Made by a program: the position numbers and the translations under genes | In this document: positions 4,980-8,962 of the stretch, one piece after another | Layout: each line of letters starts with the position of its first letter | How positions within the stretch are numbered: the first letter of the stretch is position 1 | The notes under the pieces: model-generated | Databases searched by the model: none | What the model was told of the DNA's origin: nothing | Seen by the model: only the letters and a program-made list of their open reading frames with translations | NCBI GenBank assembly: GCA_964596705.1 | Contig: CAZQVG010000022.1 | Span: 1-8,962 of the forward strand | Source of the DNA: JABJPM01 sp964596705 | GTDB lineage: Archaea; Nanobdellota; Nanobdellia; SCGC-AAA011-G17; PNOQ01 | DNA: 8,962 nucleotides | Direction: 5' to 3'

Positions 4980-6308
4980 TTATGATCTATTACTGTATCT
5001 TTCAATCCATAAACGATTGATGCAATCATCTCTTTCTGCACCAGTCGATATAGAACTAATGAATACACCAAGATCATCTTCTATATACCTAATTAACTCT
5101 TGCGCAGACCCAGGCAATTCGTTATAATTTCTTAATCCAGAAATATCCCTCTCAAATCCATCAAAAGACTTATAGATTGGCCTTACCCTCAGATAATCTT
5201 CTGCTAAAATAGGTGGCTCTGTTAATATTTTTCCCCCCAATTCATACGCATCCACAACCCTTATTTCATCCAATCCTGCCAAAACATCTAATTTTACCAA
5301 CTTTAAATTTCCAAATCCATTCAACCTTCTAGATAACCTTAACTGAGGCATGTCCAACCATCCAACTCTTCTTGGTCTTCCAGTAGTTGCTCCATACTCT
5401 CCACCTCTTTCTCTAATATATTCTTCTATGCCTCCATTAATTTCAGAAGGAAAAGGTCCGGGACCAACCTTAGTAGCATAAGCTTTAGCAACCCCAATAA
5501 CTTCAAAATCAGATTGAGGGGCTAATCCAACCCCACTAAAAACCGCTCCAGAAATTGTATTTGAACTAGTGCAATAATGATAAGTTCCAAAATCATTATC
5601 TAAACCTGCACCCTGTTTCATTTGGAATAAAACATTTTTACCTTGATTTAATGCATCATAAACTTCTCTAGAAACATCCGTCTGATATTGTCCTAAGAAA
5701 CTTGCAATCCCCCTATATTCATCAAAAACCTCAGTATAAGTCTTTCCCAATAATTCTTCTAGAGATCTACCTGTTATCCTCCTTAAATTTTCAGACCTTT
5801 CCCTAAATAACCTCTCAAATCTTTCTTCAAAAACATCTGGCCTTACAAAATCTCCAAATCTAATCCCAGATCTATTTTTTCTATCCTCATAACATGGCCC
5901 AATACCCCTAGAAGTTGTACCAATCTTCTTTCCATCTTTTGCCCTCAATCTTTCTCTAGCCTTATCCATCTCAACATGATACGGCATAATAACATGAGAT
6001 CTAGGGTCTATCCCAATATATCTAGGATAAACTTTCACCCCTCTTTCCCTAAGCTCTTGAATGTCATTATACAACACAACAGGATCATTAACAGTACCAG
6101 CAGCAATTAAAGATCTCACTCCATGCAATAAAGCTGGACTTAAAGAATGAAAAATATATTTCTCTCCATCAAAAACAACTGTTCTTCCAGAATTATTTCC
6201 ACCGTTAACACCAACTTGCAAGTCTGCCCAATTTTTAACTAAAATATCTTCAAACTTACCCTTGCCTTCATCTCCCCACTGCGCACCAACTAAAATTTTT
6301 CCTGGCAT
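4980..6308 (-). CDS. purA: Adenylosuccinate synthetase homologue (long, divergent active site)
   Basis: PurA joins aspartate to IMP using GTP, the first step from IMP to AMP. This 442-aa protein has full bacterial-type length, longer than the roughly 340-aa form of many archaea. Intact motifs: GAQWGDEGKGK (8-18, with Asp13), GTTSRGIGP (130-138), GTYHYCTSSNT (241-251), KVGPGPFPSE (280-289), ATTGRPRRVGW (307-317, IMP/aspartate site) and KLDVLAGLDEI (339-349, guanine recognition). Two sites deviate: GGNNSGRT has Arg42 where the family has its catalytic His (E. coli His41), and the usual EGAQGTLLD is QMKQGAGLD (229-237), though Gln232 (E. coli Gln224) is kept. By hand count it holds about 41 Arg and 20 Lys, the reverse of most neighbours, possibly a sign of transfer. 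ATG start, with a box A 26.5 nt upstream. Family sure; activity on IMP likely, not proven. Confidence 0.92.
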   Translation of the reverse strand: MPGKILVGAQWGDEGKGKFEDILVKNWADLQVGVNGGNNSGRTVVFDGEKYIFHSLSPALLHGVRSLIAAGTVNDPVVLYNDIQELRERGVKVYPRYIGIDPRSHVIMPYHVEMDKARERLRAKDGKKIGTTSRGIGPCYEDRKNRSGIRFGDFVRPDVFEERFERLFRERSENLRRITGRSLEELLGKTYTEVFDEYRGIASFLGQYQTDVSREVYDALNQGKNVLFQMKQGAGLDNDFGTYHYCTSSNTISGAVFSGVGLAPQSDFEVIGVAKAYATKVGPGPFPSEINGGIEEYIRERGGEYGATTGRPRRVGWLDMPQLRLSRRLNGFGNLKLVKLDVLAGLDEIRVVDAYELGGKILTEPPILAEDYLRVRPIYKSFDGFERDISGLRNYNELPGSAQELIRYIEDDLGVFISSISTGAERDDCINRLWIERYSNRS

Positions 6309-6329
6309 AAAAGGGGGAATTCAAACTCA

Positions 6330-6339
6330 TTTAAAAATA
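6330..6339 (-). promoter_or_regulatory. Box A of purA
   Basis: The minus strand reads TATTTTTAAA, centred 26.5 nt before the purA ATG, which fits a leaderless transcript. It shares the 85-bp divergent region with the FAD dehydrogenase promoter. The segment between it and the ATG carries a CCCCC tract, and no Shine-Dalgarno motif. Confidence 0.55.
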
Positions 6340-6340
6340 C

Positions 6341-6347
6341 TTATATA
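6341..6347 (+). promoter_or_regulatory. Possible box A of the FAD dehydrogenase gene
   Basis: TTATATA lies about 50 nt before the ATG at 6394, directly abutting the purA box A on the opposite strand. It would give a leader of roughly 24 nt. A weaker TTATTAAAC at 6365-6373 has the leaderless spacing instead. Which is used cannot be decided from sequence; simultaneous occupancy of the abutting divergent boxes might interfere. Confidence 0.38.
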
Positions 6348-6393
6348 CCAGATTATAGCAAATCTTATTAAACAAATTTCATTTCCATACTGC

Positions 6394-7734
6394 ATGAATT
6401 ACGACGTCATAATAATAGGTGCAGGTCCTTCTGGTTTATTTGCTGCAGAAAGACTTTCTAGAGAAAATTACAAGGTTCTAGTTATAGACAAAAAATCAAT
6501 TCCAGGTGGAGCAGGAGCTTTAACAGATGCAAAACTAGTATTTCATCCTCGTGTAGGCATGGAACTAGATCAACTACACATAACAAAAGAAGAAGCTCAA
6601 GGAATAACAGACTTTATAGAAAATTATTTTTTATCATTAGGCATTGACCCAACAAAAATTTCTAATGCAAACACAGAAGAAGGAAGAGAATTAGCTGAAG
6701 AAGCTGCAAAATATAACCTGGAGTTTATCCTCTCAAAAACCCGCCATATTGGCACAGACAAAGCTCCAAAAATAATGAAACGTTTTAAATCAAGATTAGA
6801 GGATTCTGGCGTTGAATTTTTAATGAGAACCCATGCAACAGGAATAGAACATAATGGAGACTTTTCTGTTACACTTTCAGACGGTACACAACTGCATTCA
6901 AAATATTTAATCGTTGGCCCTGGCCGTGGAAATTCTGGATGGTTTAGAGAACAAGCAGACAGATTAGGCATTCAATATGGTCACGGCCCAATTCACTTAG
7001 GAGCAAGAATTGAACTTCCAAAAAGAACAATGGATCCAATAACTGATATATCTTATGATGCAAAATTTTACTTTAGAAGTTTAAGCCATAATGATCTTGT
7101 AAGAACTTTCTGTGTTAACCCTGGCGGCACAGTCACTTTAGAATCAAAAGCAGATAGCATAGAAATAGACGGAAAACATTATCCCCTTGTAAATGGACAC
7201 TCTAAATCTACAAATGGCACAAAAAACACAAATTTAGCAATCTTAGTAAGTTTGCCTTTAACTGAACCAGAAACAGACCCAAAGGAATACATAAAGAGAA
7301 TTATAAAAAATACTTATGAAAATGGTGGAGGAAAACCAATCGCTCAAAGATGGGGTGACCTAAAACGAGGATCAAGATCTAAACCAGACACATTCCATAA
7401 TTACGAAAGAGGTTTTAATAGACTACAACCCACCTTAAAATATTTCACACCCGGAGATTTAAGTTTAGCATATCCAGAACGTTTTTACTCTGGAATTGTA
7501 GAGATGGTGGAACAATTAGATCATTTGATTCCAGGATTTGGACATCCATCAACAATACTTTACATCCCAGAAGCAAAATTTGTTGACACAGCTTATAGAA
7601 CAAGAGGCAAAACAATGGAAACAAGTGTTGATAACTTATATGTTGCTGGAGACGGAGCAGGCAAATCGCGTGGAATTGTAGGTGCAGGTTTAACAGGAAT
7701 TCTAGCTGCAGAAGGAATTATTCATAAGGGATAA
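6394..7734 (+). CDS. FAD-dependent dehydrogenase, COG2509 type
   Basis: A 446-aa flavoprotein of the uncharacterised FAD-dependent dehydrogenase group (COG2509). The N-terminal Rossmann motif is IIIGAGPSG (6-14), with Asp32 at the end of the second strand binding the adenosine ribose. GGAGALTDAKL follows (about 38-48), then the group-typical SKTRHIGTDKAP, and near the C terminus TRGKTMETS plus NLYVAGDGAGKSRGIVGA, the second FAD-contact motif. Substrate and electron acceptor are unknown for the group. I start at the ATG at 6394 because it begins four residues before the first FAD strand; the frame is open upstream to 6262, but those 44 residues overlap purA antisense and match nothing. The last 13 bases overlap the convergent 92-aa gene, and a T6 run follows the stop. 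No signal peptide or membrane span: cytoplasmic. Confidence 0.92.
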   Translation: MNYDVIIIGAGPSGLFAAERLSRENYKVLVIDKKSIPGGAGALTDAKLVFHPRVGMELDQLHITKEEAQGITDFIENYFLSLGIDPTKISNANTEEGRELAEEAAKYNLEFILSKTRHIGTDKAPKIMKRFKSRLEDSGVEFLMRTHATGIEHNGDFSVTLSDGTQLHSKYLIVGPGRGNSGWFREQADRLGIQYGHGPIHLGARIELPKRTMDPITDISYDAKFYFRSLSHNDLVRTFCVNPGGTVTLESKADSIEIDGKHYPLVNGHSKSTNGTKNTNLAILVSLPLTEPETDPKEYIKRIIKNTYENGGGKPIAQRWGDLKRGSRSKPDTFHNYERGFNRLQPTLKYFTPGDLSLAYPERFYSGIVEMVEQLDHLIPGFGHPSTILYIPEAKFVDTAYRTRGKTMETSVDNLYVAGDGAGKSRGIVGAGLTGILAAEGIIHKG

Positions 7735-8000
7735 TTATTTTTTCTTATCACAATATAATGTTCTAAATTAAGCCCTGTCTTTTCATCTTTCCTAACTATT
7801 CTCCTAGCTTCAGATATGCTCTCAAATTCTTCTTTAGATAATCCACTCAAATACATCTTCTCCCAAGGAGTTTCTCCATTCTCAAACCCCCAAACAATTT
7901 CTTTTAACTTAATTCTTTCAATCTCTTCTTTAATATATCTATTTGTTGCTCCAATATTATACAAAGCTTCCCCAAATAGTTTAAACAGCAAATCAACCAT
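7722..8000 (-). CDS. Hypothetical 92-aa protein, FAD-gene 3' overlap
   Basis: I do not recognise this 92-aa protein. A short hydrophobic/amphipathic N-terminal helix (MVDLLFKLFGEALYNIG) is followed by a Glu/Lys-rich helix (about 20-33), a WGFENGETPWEKMYLSGLSKEEFESI stretch with two Trp, and a basic beta-like end. The start is the ATG at 8000: TTTATAAA lies 26.5 nt upstream, as for other leaderless genes here. An upstream TTG at 8051 would place the promoter inside the coding sequence. The gene runs tail-to-tail into the FAD dehydrogenase gene with a 13-bp overlap. It is divergent from smc, with 126 bp between the start codons. Function unknown. Confidence 0.68.
   Translation of the reverse strand: MVDLLFKLFGEALYNIGATNRYIKEEIERIKLKEIVWGFENGETPWEKMYLSGLSKEEFESISEARRIVRKDEKTGLNLEHYIVIRKNNYPL
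7738..7743 (+). terminator. T6 run after the FAD dehydrogenase gene
   Basis: TTTTTT begins 3 bases after the TAA stop and is a plausible archaeal U-run terminator. It lies inside the coding end of the convergent 92-aa gene, where the complementary A-run encodes part of a Lys-Asn-Asn segment. Confidence 0.4.
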
Positions 8001-8022
8001 AAAAATAAAAACCAAACAATAA

Positions 8023-8030
8023 TTTATAAA
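8023..8030 (-). promoter_or_regulatory. Box A of the 92-aa gene at 7722-8000
   Basis: TTTATAAA (palindromic) is centred 26.5 nt before the ATG at 8000 on the minus strand. It decides the start codon for that gene and implies a leaderless mRNA. Confidence 0.58.
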
Positions 8031-8095
8031 TTTTTCGGATATAATCACCAACTAGTAATTACTCAATCAATCTTAGAAAATTTCTCAGGAAAAAC

Positions 8096-8105
8096 TATTT
8101 AAATA
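8096..8105 (+). promoter_or_regulatory. Box A of smc
   Basis: TATTTAAATA is centred 26.5 nt before the ATG at 8127, with no Shine-Dalgarno motif in between; a leaderless transcript is likely. The core differs little from the antiporter's TATTTAAA. Confidence 0.6.
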
Positions 8106-8126
8106 AACTAAGCAAAATAAAAAGCT

Positions 8127-8962
8127 ATGACTACAGTAACTAAACTCGTATTGTCTGGTTTTAAATCATTTGCTAAAAGAACAGAACTAGAGTTTGGAAA
8201 AACTTTCAATTGTGTTCTTGGACCAAACGGTTCAGGAAAATCAAATATAATGGACGCTCTTTGTTTTGTTCTCGGTAAAACTTCTGCAAAATCAATGAGG
8301 GCTGAAAAATCTGCAAACCTTATTTACAATGGCGGGAAAAAAGGAAATCCTGCAAAACAAGCAGAAGTTTCAATATTCTTTGACAACTCAAAAAAAGAAT
8401 TTCCCTTTAATGAAAAAGAAATTAAAGTAACAAGAATCGTAAAACAAAACGGCCAATCTATTTACAAAATAAACGATAAGGTTCTAACAAGACAACAAGT
8501 TGTAGACATTCTTAGAGCTGCAAAAATAGATCCAGATGGCCACAACATAATTTTACAGGGAGACATAGTTCATTTCATGGACATGAAACCTCTAGAAAGA
8601 AGATACCTAATAGAAGAAATAGCCGGAATTTCTATCTTTGAAGAAAAAAAAGGGAAAGCTCTTGTTGAACTAGGTAAAGTAGAAGAAAAACTAACAGAAG
8701 CCAACATACTATTAACAGAAAGAGAGGCTCATTTAAGAGAACTAAAAAAAGATAGAGACCAAGCTAAAAAATATCTCGAGTTAAAAAATAAAATAAATGA
8801 TAATAAAGCAACCTACATCCACATACAAATTAAAGAAAAAGAAAAAAGGCTAGACAATATTCTAGCAGCCATAGAAAAACAAAAGATAGAATACAGAAAA
8901 ATAAAGGATATTATTGACGAAAAAACAAAACTTATAGAATCCAAAAAATCAGAATTATCTGA
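8127..8962 (+). CDS. smc: Chromosome segregation/condensin protein SMC, N-terminal part
   Basis: SMC is the ATPase of the condensin complex that organises and helps segregate the chromosome. Only the first 278 residues are in the window; the gene runs off the right edge, so the hinge, second coiled coil and C-terminal ATPase half are not seen. Visible: Walker A GPNGSGKS (32-39), an R-loop-like SMRAEKSANLIYNGG (56-70), the Q-loop IILQGDI (141-147, Gln144), and the SMC-typical PLERRYLIEEIAGISIFEEKK (155-175). A Lys/Glu-rich stretch from about 172 to the edge is the start of the long coiled coil. The FKSFAKRTELEF opening is the usual SMC N terminus and confirms the ATG at 8127. Rad50 is unlikely given the IAGI-x-x-FEEKK motif. 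The frame is open to the window end, with no stop. Confidence 0.96.
   Translation, partial: MTTVTKLVLSGFKSFAKRTELEFGKTFNCVLGPNGSGKSNIMDALCFVLGKTSAKSMRAEKSANLIYNGGKKGNPAKQAEVSIFFDNSKKEFPFNEKEIKVTRIVKQNGQSIYKINDKVLTRQQVVDILRAAKIDPDGHNIILQGDIVHFMDMKPLERRYLIEEIAGISIFEEKKGKALVELGKVEEKLTEANILLTEREAHLRELKKDRDQAKKYLELKNKINDNKATYIHIQIKEKEKRLDNILAAIEKQKIEYRKIKDIIDEKTKLIESKKSELS

Noticed and set aside
6262..6393. A 44-residue in-frame N-terminal extension of the FAD dehydrogenase
   Set aside because: It runs antisense into the start of purA, contains both promoters, and matches nothing; the FAD-binding strand begins right after the ATG at 6394.
8001..8051. TTG-started extension of the 92-aa gene at 7722
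   Set aside because: It would place a well-positioned box A inside the coding sequence; the ATG at 8000 has the 26.5-nt spacing seen at other genes.
1..8962. Search for CRISPR arrays, insertion sequences, attachment sites and defence or toxin genes
   Set aside because: No spaced direct repeats, transposase or integrase motifs were seen, and both tRNA genes lack a repeated 3' end nearby that would mark an integrated element.

Overview
The window looks like a piece of a low-GC archaeal chromosome, most likely from a small-genome DPANN lineage of the Woesearchaeota/Pacearchaeota type. The lineage is an inference; 'archaeal' is well supported. The evidence is a diphthine synthase (diphthamide is found only in archaea and eukaryotes), an initiator tRNA-Met beginning A1-U72, tRNAs without encoded CCA, and TATA-like box A elements centred about 26 nt before start codons, which implies leaderless mRNAs. 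The RNase HII ends in a PCNA-binding-like peptide. DNA is strongly AT-rich and genes are tightly packed.

Layout. Positions 1-94 are AT-rich and carry a Shine-Dalgarno-like motif at the very left edge, pointing to a minus-strand gene just outside. Positions 95-2193 hold five minus-strand genes in transcription order: a secreted MopE-type acidic repeat protein, a polytopic membrane protein (start/stop overlap), a 70-aa unknown, diphthine synthase dphB, and a UPF0235/DUF167 protein (start/stop overlap with dphB). A minus-strand tRNA-Ser(GCU) follows at 2234-2316. Positions 2473-3788 are plus strand: a small zinc-ribbon protein, a Na+/Ca2+ exchanger-family (CaCA) antiporter, and initiator tRNA-Met. 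RNase HII (4005-4658, plus) converges on a small unknown gene (4660-4938, minus), which lies downstream of a long adenylosuccinate synthetase homologue, purA (4980-6308, minus). A divergent intergenic region separates purA from a COG2509-type FAD-dependent dehydrogenase (6394-7734, plus). That gene overlaps tail-to-tail with a 92-aa unknown (7722-8000, minus). A second divergent promoter region leads to the N-terminal part of SMC (8127 to the window end, plus, cut by the edge).

How the genes fit together. Most of the window is information-processing and housekeeping: translation (two tRNAs, EF-2 diphthamide modification), replication and repair (RNase HII), chromosome organisation (SMC) and purine salvage or synthesis (PurA). 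Two cell-surface items stand out: the MopE-like secreted protein coupled to a membrane protein, and the cation antiporter. I see no mobile element, CRISPR array, toxin-antitoxin pair or defence island, and no clear new multi-gene system.

The points most worth a second look are: the PurA homologue, which has Arg where the family has its catalytic His and is unusually Arg-rich for its surroundings; the coupled MopE-like/membrane gene pair; the C-terminal minimal PIP-box on RNase HII; and the regular box A to start-codon spacing, including places where one T-run/TTTAAA element may both end one transcript and start the next.
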